From Thermodesulfovibrio sp. 3907-1M (GTDB taxonomy: Bacteria > Nitrospirota > Thermodesulfovibrionia > Thermodesulfovibrionales > Thermodesulfovibrionaceae), in the NCBI RefSeq assembly GCF_040450955.1, contig NZ_CP144373.1, forward strand, positions 1,716,486-1,780,485: 64,000 bases of DNA. The letters run 5' to 3'. The notes under the pieces were generated by a model, which saw only the letters and a program-made list of their open reading frames with translations, did no database searches and was not told where the DNA came from. Of this stretch, positions 16,009 through 26,151 are shown piece after piece. The stretch's first letter is position 1. Every line of letters starts with the position of its first letter. Both the position numbers and the translations under genes were made by a program.

Positions 16009-18220
16009 AGATTTACAGATTATTATATCAGCTACTGTTGAAGATGCCATTGAAAGGGGTCATCAGTATCTTACAGTTGAACATCTTCTTTATGCTATTC
16101 TCCATGATGATTTTGGCATGGAAATAATTAAAAACTGCGGCGGAGACCCTGAACAGATTAAAAGAAATCTTGAAAGATTTCTTGAAGAACAGGTTCCAAA
16201 GAGAAAAACCAAAGGGCAGACATATCCAACAGTGAGTTTCCAGAGAGTAATGGAAAGAACCCTCAATCATATAAAAAGTGCAGAGAAAAAAGAGGCTGAT
16301 GCAGGAGATTTTCTTGCATCCCTTTTTCTTGAGGAAGAAACCTACGCAGTAAATCTTCTTAAGTCATATGGAATCACAAGAATTGATGTTTTGAATTATA
16401 TTTCTCATGGCATTCCTAAAACAGGCTTTGAAGAAACTGTAAGAAAAGAGGAAAAACGGGGTGATCCCCTTAAGACTTTTACAATAGAACTGGTTGAAAA
16501 AGCAAGAAGGGGCGAAATTGATCCAATAATTGGTCGGCAGAGTGAACTTGAAAGAGTTATTCAGGTTCTATCAAGAAGAAGAAAGAACAATGTAATTTTA
16601 GTAGGAGAACCAGGAGTTGGAAAAACCGCAATTGTTGAAGGACTGGCATTAAAGATTGCTCATGGTGAAGTGCCAGAGCATCTTAAAAATGTTAAAATTT
16701 TTGCTCTTGACATGGGTTCATTGCTTGCCGGGACTAAATACAGAGGAGATTTTGAAGCAAGGATGAAGGCTTTAATAAACTCTCTTTATAAAATAAAAAA
16801 CTGCATACTTTTTATAGATGAGATTCATACCGTTGTTGGTGCTGGTTCTGCAAGTGGAAGTACTGTTGATGCATCAAATCTTTTAAAGCCCGTTTTAATT
16901 GAAGGGAAAATACGCTGCATTGGTGCCACAACCTATGAGGAATACAGAAACTACTTTGAAAAAGACAGGGCACTTTCAAGAAGATTTCAGAAAATAGATA
17001 TCTCCGAACCCTCTGAAGAAGAGACAATTGAGATTCTTAAAGGTCTCAAGTCCTACTATGAGCAGTATCATGGAGTAGCTTATACTGCAGAAGCTTTACG
17101 CTCAGCAGTTCACCTTTCAGCGAAATACATAACTGAGAGATTTTTACCAGATAAAGCCATTGATGTTATTGATGAGGCAGGTGCTGTTGTGAGACTTTAT
17201 CACAGTGATAATCCAGTTGTTACTGAAAAAATCATTGAGCAGACAGTGGCAAAGATGGCAAGAATACCTTCTCAGGAGATAACATCCAGTGATGCTGACA
17301 GGCTCAGAAATCTTGAATCAGAATTGAAATCTGTAATTTTTGGGCAGGATGAAGCAATAGAGGCAGTTGCAAGAGTAATAAAACTTGCTAAAGCGGGTCT
17401 TAAAGAGCCTCAGAGACCAATAGGTTGCTTTCTCTTTACAGGTCCTACAGGAGTTGGAAAGACAGAACTTTCAAGGCAGCTGGCAAACATACTGGGAATT
17501 AGTTTTATAAGATTTGATATGTCTGAATATATGGAAAAACATTCTATTGCAAAGCTTATTGGAGCTCCTCCAGGATATATCGGATTTGAACAGGGCGGGC
17601 TTCTTACTGAGCAGATAAGAAAAAATCCTCACTGTGTGCTTTTGCTTGATGAGATAGAAAAAGCCCATGAAGATATATTTAATGTGCTGCTTCAGGTAAT
17701 GGACTATGGAACTCTCACGGACAACACAGGAAGAAAAGCAGATATGAGGAATGTTATTCTTATTATGACATCAAATATTGGTGCAAGAGAAATGGAAAGA
17801 CCGGTAGTTGGTTTCGGTGACAGAAGTTCTGATCAACTCAGAAAAAGTAAAGAGGCGGTTGAAAGACTCTTTAGCCCAGAATTTCGTAACAGACTTGATG
17901 GAATAGTTAGTTTCAATCCTTTACCTGAAGATATTGTCTTAAAGATTGTGGATAAATTCATAAAGGAACTTAATGAACAGCTTGCATCAAAAAATATTTT
18001 CGTTGAAATTACAGAGGAAACAAGAAAATGGCTTGCACAAAAGGGTTTTGATCCAAAATTCGGAGCAAGACCCCTTCAAAGAATTATCCAAAAGGAAGTA
18101 AAAGCACCGCTTGTTGAAGAAATTTTATTTGGAAGACTTAAACAAGGCGGAAAAGTTATCGTAACTCTACATGAAGGAAGCATTTCCTTTGAAATAGATG
18201 ACAGTGTATTTACTTCGTGA
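15998..18220 (+). CDS. clpA: ATP-dependent Clp protease ATP-binding subunit ClpA
   Basis: 740 residues, the ClpA type (no long ClpB middle domain). Clp N-domain 1-145; D1 Walker A GEPGVGKTA near 202; D2 Walker A GPTGVGKTE near 482; sensor and arginine-finger segments and the C-terminal D2-small domain are intact. The IGF-like loop that docks on ClpP is not obvious from a quick reading. ClpA unfolds substrates for ClpP. Overlaps clpS upstream and aat downstream (23 bases). Confidence 0.95.
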   Translation: MINKDLQIIISATVEDAIERGHQYLTVEHLLYAILHDDFGMEIIKNCGGDPEQIKRNLERFLEEQVPKRKTKGQTYPTVSFQRVMERTLNHIKSAEKKEADAGDFLASLFLEEETYAVNLLKSYGITRIDVLNYISHGIPKTGFEETVRKEEKRGDPLKTFTIELVEKARRGEIDPIIGRQSELERVIQVLSRRRKNNVILVGEPGVGKTAIVEGLALKIAHGEVPEHLKNVKIFALDMGSLLAGTKYRGDFEARMKALINSLYKIKNCILFIDEIHTVVGAGSASGSTVDASNLLKPVLIEGKIRCIGATTYEEYRNYFEKDRALSRRFQKIDISEPSEEETIEILKGLKSYYEQYHGVAYTAEALRSAVHLSAKYITERFLPDKAIDVIDEAGAVVRLYHSDNPVVTEKIIEQTVAKMARIPSQEITSSDADRLRNLESELKSVIFGQDEAIEAVARVIKLAKAGLKEPQRPIGCFLFTGPTGVGKTELSRQLANILGISFIRFDMSEYMEKHSIAKLIGAPPGYIGFEQGGLLTEQIRKNPHCVLLLDEIEKAHEDIFNVLLQVMDYGTLTDNTGRKADMRNVILIMTSNIGAREMERPVVGFGDRSSDQLRKSKEAVERLFSPEFRNRLDGIVSFNPLPEDIVLKIVDKFIKELNEQLASKNIFVEITEETRKWLAQKGFDPKFGARPLQRIIQKEVKAPLVEEILFGRLKQGGKVIVTLHEGSISFEIDDSVFTS

Positions 18221-18953
18221 GGAACTGGTTTTTCCTCATCCAGAATTTGCAGATCCCGACGGTTTACTTGCAATTGGTGGAGACCTTAGTCCAGAAAGAC
18301 TTATACTTGCTTACAGATCAGGGATATTTCCATGGTACAATCATAAACCAATTTTGTGGTGGTCACCTTCTCAAAGGCCTCTGATATTCCCCTTGCTTTT
18401 TAAAATGTCAAGAAGTCTTTATCAGAGTTTAAAAAAAGACATTTATAGAGTTAGCTTTGATAGAGATTTCATCTCTGTTATTAAGGGATGTGCCACAGCT
18501 CCAAGAAGTGATTCTGTAGGAACATGGATTACTTCAGAAATGATGGAGGCTTATATAAAGCTTCACAAACTTGGATATGCTCATTCAGTGGAAGTCTGGT
18601 TTGAAGATAAAATAGTAGGAGGACTATATGGAGTCTCACTTGGTAAAGCTTTTTTCGGTGAGTCAATGTTTACACTTATGAAGGATGCATCAAAGGTAGC
18701 TCTTGCCTGTCTTGTTGAACATCTGATTAAAAATAATTTTTACTTTATTGACTGTCAAATTACAAACAGACATTTATTAAGCCTTGGAGCCTATGAAATG
18801 CCACGAAAAGTTTTTCTTGTTTTGCTTGATGAAGCTTTAAATAAAAAGGATTCAACAGAATGGAATAAAGAGCAGAAGCCTACATCAAAAACTGCGAAAT
18901 TTCTGAAAGAAAAGTTAATTCCGCGGAGGATTTATGAAGCTAATTCTTTTTGA
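18198..18953 (+). CDS. aat: Leucyl/phenylalanyl-tRNA--protein transferase
   Basis: 251 residues. Signature FADPDGLLAIGGDLSPERL-like N-terminus (key GLLAIGGDLS about 23-32), SGIFPWY and WWSPSQRP (about 45-65), then VGGLYGVSLGKAFFGESMF (part; near 140-158) typical of the acyltransferase core. It adds Leu or Phe from aminoacyl-tRNA to the N-terminus of proteins beginning with Lys or Arg. The C-terminus has an extra charged tail (WNKEQKPTSKTAKFLKEK). Directly overlapping clpA; together with clpS-clpA it makes an N-degron cassette. Confidence 0.95.
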   Translation: MTVYLLREELVFPHPEFADPDGLLAIGGDLSPERLILAYRSGIFPWYNHKPILWWSPSQRPLIFPLLFKMSRSLYQSLKKDIYRVSFDRDFISVIKGCATAPRSDSVGTWITSEMMEAYIKLHKLGYAHSVEVWFEDKIVGGLYGVSLGKAFFGESMFTLMKDASKVALACLVEHLIKNNFYFIDCQITNRHLLSLGAYEMPRKVFLVLLDEALNKKDSTEWNKEQKPTSKTAKFLKEKLIPRRIYEANSF

Positions 18954-19608
18954 TATTGATGGGACATTAATCAGTGCTGGAGGAGCTGGAACCCGCTCTC
19001 TTAATAGAGCCTTTGAAAAGGTTCTTGGAATTAAAGACGCATTTAAAAACTTTGAAATGGCTGGTAAAACCGATGTCCAGATTATAAAGGAAGGACTTAT
19101 ACTTCATGGAATAGAGCCTTCAATTTCTCTGGTTAGTGAACTGATTGAGAGTTATCTTAAAAATCTGACAGTGGAAATAAATAATAACTCAAAGCACCTA
19201 AAACCAGGAGTAAAGGATTTCATAGAGTTTATCCATTACGAATTAAAATATCCAATTGGACTTCTTACAGGAAATCTTGAAAAAGGCGCAAGAATTAAGT
19301 TAGACCCCTTTGGCTTAAATTCTTTTTTCCCTACCGGTGCTTTTGGAAGTGACCATGAGGACAGAAACAAACTTTTGCCCATCGCTGTTAAGAGATTTTC
19401 AAAGAGATTCAATAATTATTTAGATTTCCATCAATGTATTGTTATTGGCGATACTCCAAGAGATGTAGCCTGTGCAAAGCCCTATGGAGCAAAGGTAATA
19501 GCCGTTGCTACAGGTCCTTACGGTGTTGAAACACTGAAAAAGACAGAGGCAGACATGGTTGTTGAAACTCTTACAGAAATCAATAAAATTTTGCCACTTC
19601 TTTCTTAA
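18934..19608 (+). CDS. HAD-superfamily hydrolase (phosphoglycolate phosphatase-like)
   Basis: 224 residues. HAD motif I DIDGT (7-11), motif II Thr in LLTGN (about 110), motif III lysine region, and motif IV GDTPRDVACAK (about 170-180); a cap-1 helical insertion fits residues 20-85. Likely dephosphorylates a small phosphometabolite; phosphoglycolate is a reasonable guess from the family, but the substrate is unproven. It overlaps aat by 20 bases, so it belongs to the same transcript. Confidence 0.85.
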   Translation: MKLILFDIDGTLISAGGAGTRSLNRAFEKVLGIKDAFKNFEMAGKTDVQIIKEGLILHGIEPSISLVSELIESYLKNLTVEINNNSKHLKPGVKDFIEFIHYELKYPIGLLTGNLEKGARIKLDPFGLNSFFPTGAFGSDHEDRNKLLPIAVKRFSKRFNNYLDFHQCIVIGDTPRDVACAKPYGAKVIAVATGPYGVETLKKTEADMVVETLTEINKILPLLS

Positions 19609-19609
19609 A

Positions 19610-19954
19610 ATGGGAAAATTTCCAGTAACTGAAAAGAAAGAAAGAGAGCTTTTAGATGAAATGCAAAAGCTTGGGATAAAGGAATCAGATATTGAGGAAA
19701 AGTTTATCAGATGTTCAGGGCGTGGAGGACAAAAGCTAAATAAAGCCTCCACAGGAGTTTATTTAAAGCATAAACCTACAGGACTTGAGGTAAAATGCAC
19801 AAAGGAAAGATCTCAAGGATTAAATCGCTTTTTTGCACGTAGAATGCTTGTGGAAAAATTAAAAGAATATTTAGGCATTCCCACAGAAAAACAGAAAGAG
19901 ATTGAAAAGATAAGAAAGAAAAAAGGCAAGTATCACAGATATTCTCTCGGCTAA
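19610..19954 (+). CDS. Small GGQ release-factor-like protein (ribosome rescue type)
   Basis: 114 residues from ATG 19610, two bases after the HAD gene stop; an earlier in-frame ATG lies inside that gene and is not used. The catalytic-domain core CSGRGGQKLNKASTGVYLKH contains GGQ at 39-41, then TGLEVKCTKERSQGLNR and a basic C-terminal tail (KIRKKKGKYHRYSLG). Lacking codon-recognition domains, it resembles the short C12orf65-like/ArfB-like peptidyl-tRNA hydrolases rather than RF1 or RF2. Probable role is releasing nascent chains from stalled ribosomes. No paralogous gene in this window. Confidence 0.85.
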   Translation: MGKFPVTEKKERELLDEMQKLGIKESDIEEKFIRCSGRGGQKLNKASTGVYLKHKPTGLEVKCTKERSQGLNRFFARRMLVEKLKEYLGIPTEKQKEIEKIRKKKGKYHRYSLG

Positions 19955-20037
19955 GATTATTGAGTCTTGTTGCTTTTTTTATATAAATTTGGTTAAATTA
20001 TTTTTTATATATTTCAAATTTTTGTGCCGCTACTTAC

Positions 20038-20066
20038 TTGACAGAGTTTTTATTTTTTGATAAACT
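20038..20066 (+). promoter_or_regulatory. Promoter of the str-S10-spc-alpha operon
   Basis: TTGACA (20038-20043), 17-base spacer, TAAACT (20061-20066) in the AT-rich 173-base gap before rpsL. Expected start near 20073, giving a leader of about 55 bases. The -35 is a perfect match; the -10 matches 4 of 6. No other gene or obvious terminator lies in 19955-20037. Confidence 0.6.
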
Positions 20067-20127
20067 AAAAAGTCTTGTCTGCAAATGTTAAAGTTTTGTT
20101 AAAGTAATTTTATTATGAGGTGGAAAG

Positions 20128-20499
20128 GTGCCGACAATTTCACAATTAGTAAAAAAAGGCAGGGAAAAGGTTGAAAAGAAAACCAAATCACCTGCTTTGC
20201 AATCATGCCCTCAGAGAAGAGGGGTTTGCGTAAGGGTATATACTACAACTCCGAAAAAGCCTAATTCTGCTTTAAGAAAAGTGGCAAAGGTAAGGCTTAC
20301 AAATGGAGTTGAGGTAATAGCTTATATACCCGGAGAAGGACACAATTTACAGGAACATTCGATAGTTCTTGTGAGAGGTGGAAGAGTGAAGGATTTGCCA
20401 GGTGTGAGATATCATATTGTAAGAGGAACTCTGGACTGTGCAGGTGTTAATAATAGAAGAAAGAGTCGTTCAAAATATGGCACTAAAAGACCAAAATAA
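20128..20499 (+). CDS. rpsL: 30S ribosomal protein S12
   Basis: 123 residues, start GTG at 20128 with GAGGTGG upstream. Contains [16 protein letters not shown] (about 38-53) and [18 protein letters not shown], the decoding-centre loops; no change at the lysines where streptomycin resistance arises (KKPNSALRK is wild type). First gene of the long ribosomal operon; no rpoB/rpoC directly upstream, unlike many bacteria. Confidence 0.98.
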   Translation: MPTISQLVKKGREKVEKKTKSPALQSCPQRRGVCVRVYTTTPKKPNSALRKVAKVRLTNGVEVIAYIPGEGHNLQEHSIVLVRGGRVKDLPGVRYHIVRGTLDCAGVNNRRKSRSKYGTKRPK

Positions 20500-20512
20500 G
20501 TAGGAGTATAAG

Positions 20513-20983
20513 ATGCCAAGAAGAGGTTATGTACCAAAAAGAGAAGTTTTGCCTGATCCAAAATATCAAAGCAAGCTTGTATCCAAATTAATAAATGTAA
20601 TCATGGAAGATGGCAAAAAATCAATAAGTGAAAAAATATGTTATGGTGCATTTGAGATAATTAAAGAAAAAACAGGTCAAGATCCTTTAAAAGTATTTAA
20701 GCAGGCAATTGAAAACATTAAGCCTGTTCTTGAAGTAAGGCCTCGCAGAGTAGGAGGTGCTACATATCAGGTTCCAATGGAGGTAAGACCCAATAGAAGA
20801 TTGAGTCTTGCATTAAGGTGGCTCAAGACATATGCAAGGCAAAGAAAAGAAAAGACAATGAAAGAAAGACTTGCTGCAGAAATACTTGATGCCTACAATA
20901 ATGTAGGTTCTTCAATAAAGAAAAAAGAAGAAACCCACAAAATGGCAGAAGCCAACAGGGCATTTGCCCATTATAGGTGGTAA
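20513..20983 (+). CDS. rpsG: 30S ribosomal protein S7
   Basis: 156 residues. [18 protein letters not shown] start, [14 protein letters not shown] and the C-terminal [15 protein letters not shown] are diagnostic. S7 nucleates the 30S head. Thirteen bases after rpsL, followed 18 bases later by fusA; ribosome site TAGGAG present. Confidence 0.98.
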   Translation: MPRRGYVPKREVLPDPKYQSKLVSKLINVIMEDGKKSISEKICYGAFEIIKEKTGQDPLKVFKQAIENIKPVLEVRPRRVGGATYQVPMEVRPNRRLSLALRWLKTYARQRKEKTMKERLAAEILDAYNNVGSSIKKKEETHKMAEANRAFAHYRW

Positions 20984-21001
20984 TTTATTAGAAGGAGTAT
21001 T

Positions 21002-23086
21002 ATGGAAAGATTTCCGCTTGAAAAGACGAGAAATATTGGTATTATGGCTCATATTGATGCCGGTAAAACAACAACTACCGAGCGAATTCTGTACTATACC
21101 GGTGTGACCTATAAAATAGGAGAAGTTCATGAAGGCACCGCAGTAATGGATTGGATGCCACAGGAGCAGGAACGTGGAATAACGATAACTGCAGCATCCA
21201 CAAGCTGTATGTGGAAGGAACATAAAATTAATATAATAGACACTCCAGGGCACGTTGACTTTACAATTGAGGTTGAAAGATCTTTAAGAGTTCTTGATGG
21301 AGCTATTGCTGTTTTTGATGCTTCAGCAGGAGTTGAACCACAGAGTGAGACGGTCTGGAGACAGGCTGACAAATATAAAGTGCCGCGAATTGCTTTTATG
21401 AACAAGATGGATAAAATAGGAGCAGATTTTTTCATGTCCATTGAAAGCATGATAGAAAAACTTGGTGCAAACCCTGTGGCAGTGCAGATTCCCATTGGCA
21501 AAGAAGATACATTCAGGGGGCCGATAGATTTGATTGAAATGAAAGCCTACTATTTTGACGATGAGACACTCGGTGCCAAATTTGTAGAAGACGAAATTCC
21601 CTCTGAGTATCTTGAAGAGGCAAAAAAATATAGAGAAAAAATGATAGAAGCCCTATGCGATATAGATGATAGAATTATGGAAAAATATCTTTCAGGAGAG
21701 GAGATTACTGCAGAAGAAATAAGGGCTGCGATAAGAAAAGGAACAATCCAGATGAAGATTACTCCTGTTTTATGTGGTTCTGCCTTTAAAAATAAAGGAG
21801 TTCAGATGCTTCTTGATGCTATTGTTTATTATTTGCCTTCTCCTCTTGACATCCCTCCGGTCAAAGGAGTCAATCCTCTGGATGGAACAGAGGTCCAGCG
21901 AAGAGCAACTATAGATGAACCATTGACAGCTCTTGCTTTCAAGATTATGGCAGATCCGTACATGGGTAGTCTTACTTATGTGAGAGTGTATTCAGGTATT
22001 TTAACTTCTGGCAGCTATGTATACAATTCCACAAGAAACATAAAAGAAAGAGTTGCAAGAATATTTAGAATGCATTCAAATAGAAGAGAAGAAATAAAAG
22101 AAATCTGTGCAGGAGATATTGCTGCTGTTGTAGGTTTAAAGAATACTTTAACAGGAGATACTCTTTGTGACGAAAATAATCCTGTTATTCTTGAATCTAT
22201 AGAGTTTCCCGAGCCAGTTATCTCCGTTGCCATAGAACCAAAAACAAAGGCAGATCAGGAAAAATTATCTCTTTCGCTGCAGAAAATCTCTCAGGAAGAC
22301 CCATCTTTCAGGGTAAGCTTTAATGAAGAAACGGGCCAGACAATTATTTCTGGAATGGGAGAGCTTCACCTTGAAATAATTGTTGACAGACTCACACGAG
22401 AATTTAAAGTTGGAGCAAATGTTGGAAAGCCTCAGGTTGCATATAAAGAAACAATTAAAATGCCAGCAAAGGCTGAAGGAAAGTTTATAAGGCAAACTGG
22501 TGGACGTGGTCAGTACGGACATGTATGGCTTGAGGTGGAGCCACTTGAGAGAGGAAAGGGTTTTGAGTTCGTGAACAAGATTGTCGGAGGAACTATCCCA
22601 AGAGAGTTCATTCCAGCTGTTGAAAAAGGTATCATTGAGGCTATGGAGGGAGGAGTTCTCGCTGGATATCCTGTTGTTGATGTGAGAGTAACGCTTTTTG
22701 ACGGTTCCTATCATGAGGTTGACTCTTCAGAGCTTGCATTTAAAATTGCTGCATCAATGGCATTTAAAGATGCCTGTAAGAAAGCTGAACTTGTTTTGCT
22801 GGAACCAATTATGGATGTTGAAGTTGTAGTTCCTGAAGACTATATGGGTGAGGTTATAGGAGATTTGAATTCAAGACGTGGTAAAATTCAGTCTATGGAA
22901 AAAAGAGGAAAAGCTCAGGTGATAAGAGCAATGGTTCCATTATCAGAAATGTTCGGTTATGCAACTGATTTAAGGTCAAAGACACAGGGTAGAGGCACAT
23001 ACACAATGCAGTTTTCACATTATGACGAGGTTCCAAAAAATCTTACAGAGCAGATAATTGCCAAGATAAAGGGTAATAATAAATAA
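21002..23086 (+). CDS. fusA: Elongation factor G
   Basis: 694 residues. G1 [12 protein letters not shown] (16-27), DTPGHVDFT (switch II), [10 protein letters not shown] (G4), then domains II to V with [14 protein letters not shown] and the domain IV loop. Translocase of the ribosome. Single copy here; an eventual paralogue cannot be excluded. Ribosome site AGAAGGAG before ATG 21002. Confidence 0.98.
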   Translation: MERFPLEKTRNIGIMAHIDAGKTTTTERILYYTGVTYKIGEVHEGTAVMDWMPQEQERGITITAASTSCMWKEHKINIIDTPGHVDFTIEVERSLRVLDGAIAVFDASAGVEPQSETVWRQADKYKVPRIAFMNKMDKIGADFFMSIESMIEKLGANPVAVQIPIGKEDTFRGPIDLIEMKAYYFDDETLGAKFVEDEIPSEYLEEAKKYREKMIEALCDIDDRIMEKYLSGEEITAEEIRAAIRKGTIQMKITPVLCGSAFKNKGVQMLLDAIVYYLPSPLDIPPVKGVNPLDGTEVQRRATIDEPLTALAFKIMADPYMGSLTYVRVYSGILTSGSYVYNSTRNIKERVARIFRMHSNRREEIKEICAGDIAAVVGLKNTLTGDTLCDENNPVILESIEFPEPVISVAIEPKTKADQEKLSLSLQKISQEDPSFRVSFNEETGQTIISGMGELHLEIIVDRLTREFKVGANVGKPQVAYKETIKMPAKAEGKFIRQTGGRGQYGHVWLEVEPLERGKGFEFVNKIVGGTIPREFIPAVEKGIIEAMEGGVLAGYPVVDVRVTLFDGSYHEVDSSELAFKIAASMAFKDACKKAELVLLEPIMDVEVVVPEDYMGEVIGDLNSRRGKIQSMEKRGKAQVIRAMVPLSEMFGYATDLRSKTQGRGTYTMQFSHYDEVPKNLTEQIIAKIKGNNK

Positions 23087-23114
23087 AGTTTTATAAGATT
23101 TTAAGGAGGAGACG

Positions 23115-24314
23115 ATGGCTAAGGCAAAATTTGAGAGGAAGAAGCCGCATGTAAATGTAGGAACGATAGGGCACATTGATCATGGAAAGACCACACTTAC
23201 AGCAGCGATAACGAAGTATCTGGAACTTAAGGGATTGGCGCAGTACAGGAGTTATGACCAGATAGACAATGCACCTGAGGAGAAAGCGAGGGGGATAACG
23301 ATAAACACAGCCCATGTAGAGTATGAGACAGACAAGAGGCATTATGCACATGTAGACTGTCCTGGACATGCAGACTACATAAAGAACATGATAACGGGTG
23401 CGGCGCAGATGGATGGCTCCATACTTGTAGTGGCAGCCAATGATGGACCTATGCCACAGACAAGGGAGCACATACTGCTTGCCAGGCAGGTAGGAGTGCC
23501 GTACATAGTAGTATTTATGAACAAGACAGACATGGTAGATGATCCTGAGTTGCTTGACTTAGTAGAGCTTGAAGTGAGGGAATTGTTGAGCAAGTATGGA
23601 TTTCCTGGGGATGAGATACCGATAATAAGGGGCAGTGCATTGAAGGCATTGGAAAGCAGCAGCAGAGATCCGAATGCAGCTGAGTACAAACCCATACAGG
23701 AGCTACTTGATGCGCTGGACAACTACATACCAGAGCCTGAGAGGCCGATAGACAAGCCATTTTTAATGCCCATAGAGGATGTATTCAGCATCTCTGGTCG
23801 TGGGACAGTAGTGACGGGTAGAGTAGAGAGAGGGATAATAAAAGTAGGAGATGAAGTAGAGATAGTGGGATTAAGGGAGACACGGAAGACAGTAGCCACA
23901 GGGGTAGAGATGTTTCGTAAGATACTTGATGAAGGAAGGGCAGGAGACAACATAGGAGTACTGTTAAGGGGGATAGGCAAGGATGAAGTAGAGCGTGGGA
24001 TGGTGTTGGCGAAGCCAGGGAGCATCACACCGCATACAAAGTTTAAGGCAGAAGTTTATGTATTGACGAAGGAAGAAGGGGGGAGACACACACCCTTTTT
24101 CAATGGATACAGGCCGCAGTTTTACTTTAGGACAACGGATGTAACAGGAGTGATAAAGTTACCTGAGGGAGTGGAGATGGTAATGCCTGGGGACAATGTT
24201 AATCTAACAGTGGAGCTGATAGCGCCGATAGCGATGGAGGAGGGACTGAGGTTTGCAATAAGAGAAGGTGGAAGAACAGTAGGTGCAGGTGTAGTCACAG
24301 AGGTGCTGGAGTAA
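23115..24314 (+). CDS. tuf: Elongation factor Tu
   Basis: 399 residues. G1 GHIDHGKT (19-26), [12 protein letters not shown], and G4 is NKTD rather than the common NKCD. Ribosome site AGGAGG before ATG 23115. Codon use is odd: of about 33 isoleucines, nearly all are ATA, valine is mostly GTA and arginine often AGG, unlike fusA next door, which mixes ATT and ATA. Highly expressed genes usually avoid ATA, so this may reflect a biased gene-conversion history between tuf copies or import. It is contiguous with rpsJ (1 base gap). Confidence 0.98.
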   Translation: MAKAKFERKKPHVNVGTIGHIDHGKTTLTAAITKYLELKGLAQYRSYDQIDNAPEEKARGITINTAHVEYETDKRHYAHVDCPGHADYIKNMITGAAQMDGSILVVAANDGPMPQTREHILLARQVGVPYIVVFMNKTDMVDDPELLDLVELEVRELLSKYGFPGDEIPIIRGSALKALESSSRDPNAAEYKPIQELLDALDNYIPEPERPIDKPFLMPIEDVFSISGRGTVVTGRVERGIIKVGDEVEIVGLRETRKTVATGVEMFRKILDEGRAGDNIGVLLRGIGKDEVERGMVLAKPGSITPHTKFKAEVYVLTKEEGGRHTPFFNGYRPQFYFRTTDVTGVIKLPEGVEMVMPGDNVNLTVELIAPIAMEEGLRFAIREGGRTVGAGVVTEVLE

Positions 24315-24315
24315 A

Positions 24316-24621
24316 ATGGACCAAAAGATTAGAATAAAATTAAGAGCTTATGATCACAGAGTTCTGGATCAGTCTGTTAAAGAAATAGTGGATACTGTTA
24401 AAAGAACAGGCGCGAGGATTTCTGGTCCTGTGCCTTTACCAACAAAAATAAGTAGATACACGGTTTTAAGGTCAACAAATCAGGATAAAAAATCAAGGGA
24501 ACAATTTGAAATAAGAGTGCATAAAAGATTAATAGATATACATGATCCCACCCCCGAAACAGTGGAGGCTCTTATGAAATTAGAGCTTTCTGCAGGGGTA
24601 GATGTGGAGATAAAGCTATGA
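24316..24621 (+). CDS. rpsJ: 30S ribosomal protein S10
   Basis: 101 residues with [17 protein letters not shown] and the loop GPVPLPTKI; head of the S10 section, but with no promoter gap after tuf. S10 also takes part in transcription antitermination as NusE. Overlaps rplC by 4 bases (ATGA). Confidence 0.97.
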   Translation: MDQKIRIKLRAYDHRVLDQSVKEIVDTVKRTGARISGPVPLPTKISRYTVLRSTNQDKKSREQFEIRVHKRLIDIHDPTPETVEALMKLELSAGVDVEIKL

Positions 24622-25235
24622 AAGGAATCTTGGGTAGAAAAGTAGGAATGACTCAAATATTTGATGAAGAAGGTAGAATTATTCCTGTAACTGTTATAGA
24701 AGCAGGACCTTGCTGGGTTGTGCAGGTTAGAACTCCTGGGAAAGATGGGTATGAAGCGGTTCAGCTCGGTTTTAAAGAAATAAAGAAAGAAAAAAATATA
24801 CCCAAACCTTTGCTTGGAATTTTTAAAAAAGCTGGAGTTCCTCCATGCAGAGTTTTAAGGGAATTCAGAATGATAGGCTACAATGTGGGAGATAAAGTTA
24901 CTGTGGAAATATTCTCAAAGGGTGATGTGGTAAGTGTGAGAGGAACTTCAAAAGGAAAAGGGTTTCAGGGAGTTATGAAAAGGCATAACTTTGCAGGTGG
25001 TCCTGACAGTCATGGTTCCATGTTTAACAGGGCACCTGGCTCTATTGGTGCAAGTTCTTTTCCTTCAAGGGTGTGGAAAGGTAAAAGAATGGCGGGTCAT
25101 ATGGGAGACGAGACAGTTACTGTGAAAAATTTAACAATTGTTGATGTTATTCCGGAGCAGAATTTACTTCTTGTGAAAGGTGCTGTTCCGGGGGGTGAAA
25201 ATGGAATCTTAGAAATATGGAAGGTAGAAGCATGA
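24618..25235 (+). CDS. rplC: 50S ribosomal protein L3
   Basis: 205 residues. [15 protein letters not shown] start and [20 protein letters not shown] (near 110-130), the internal extension reaching to the peptidyl transferase centre. ATG overlaps the rpsJ stop; its own stop overlaps the rplD start. Confidence 0.98.
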   Translation: MKGILGRKVGMTQIFDEEGRIIPVTVIEAGPCWVVQVRTPGKDGYEAVQLGFKEIKKEKNIPKPLLGIFKKAGVPPCRVLREFRMIGYNVGDKVTVEIFSKGDVVSVRGTSKGKGFQGVMKRHNFAGGPDSHGSMFNRAPGSIGASSFPSRVWKGKRMAGHMGDETVTVKNLTIVDVIPEQNLLLVKGAVPGGENGILEIWKVEA

Positions 25236-25864
25236 TGGAGATTGAGATAAGAGACATTAATAACAACATAGTTGGTAAAAAAGAAGTTCCAGAAATTGTT
25301 TTTAACAATCCAGCCCATGAATCTGTTGTTCATACAGTGGTGGTTGCCTATATGGCAAATCAGAGACAGGGCACGCATTCTACGAAGACAAGGGCTGAAG
25401 TTTCTGGTGGTGGAAGAAAGCCGTGGAGACAGAAGCATACAGGAAGAGCAAGGCATGGCAGCATCAGATCGCCTTTATGGAGAAAAGGTGGAATAGTATT
25501 TGGTCCTAAGCCAAGAGACTACTATGTGCAGTTACCAAAGCAGATGAAAGATACTGCTTTGTTTAAAGCTTTAACGATGAAATACAAAGATAGCGAGATT
25601 TTATTGCTTGATAATCTTTCTCTTGATAGAATAAAGACCAGAGATATGGTAGAAATTTTAAAAAAGTTGCAGCTACAGGGGAAATCTGTTCTTATAGCTC
25701 TTCCAGAGAAGGATGAAAAAATACTTCTTTCGGCAAGGAACATTCCATATGTAGGCGTAGTAAGGGCAGAGGATCTCAATGCTTACCATGTGGCAATGTT
25801 TGATAAAGTAATATTCACAGTTGCTGGACTTGATAAGTTGCTAAGTATTAAGGGGGTTTCCTGA
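25232..25864 (+). CDS. rplD: 50S ribosomal protein L4
   Basis: 210 residues from ATG 25232 overlapping the rplC TGA (a second ATG follows at 25235; an earlier frame start inside rplC is not used). [20 protein letters not shown] and [16 protein letters not shown] form the tunnel-lining extension. L4 also regulates the S10 operon in enterobacteria; no leader for that is seen here. Confidence 0.97.
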   Translation: MMEIEIRDINNNIVGKKEVPEIVFNNPAHESVVHTVVVAYMANQRQGTHSTKTRAEVSGGGRKPWRQKHTGRARHGSIRSPLWRKGGIVFGPKPRDYYVQLPKQMKDTALFKALTMKYKDSEILLLDNLSLDRIKTRDMVEILKKLQLQGKSVLIALPEKDEKILLSARNIPYVGVVRAEDLNAYHVAMFDKVIFTVAGLDKLLSIKGVS

Positions 25865-26151
25865 TGGATACTTACAGCATAATAAAAAAGCCTATTTTTA
25901 CAGAAAAAGCTTTAAATCTAAAAGAAAGTCAGAATAAAATCATTGTGGAAGTTCATCCTGATGCTAATAAGGTTCAGATTAGGAAGGCTTTTGAGGAAAT
26001 ATTCAAGGTAAAAGTTGACAGCGTTGATGTTATCAATGTTAAACCTAAGTTAAAAAGAGTGGGACTCCATTTTACAAAAACTAAGAAGATAAAAAAAGCA
26101 ATAGTTACCCTGAAACCAGGGGAAAAATTAGATCTGATAGAGGGTGTATAA
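25864..26151 (+). CDS. rplW: 50S ribosomal protein L23
   Basis: 95 residues, IIKKPIFTEKALNLKESQNK start, with KVDSVDVINVKPKLKRVG. It surrounds the tunnel exit where SRP and trigger factor bind. Overlaps rplD by one base. Confidence 0.97.
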   Translation: MDTYSIIKKPIFTEKALNLKESQNKIIVEVHPDANKVQIRKAFEEIFKVKVDSVDVINVKPKLKRVGLHFTKTKKIKKAIVTLKPGEKLDLIEGV

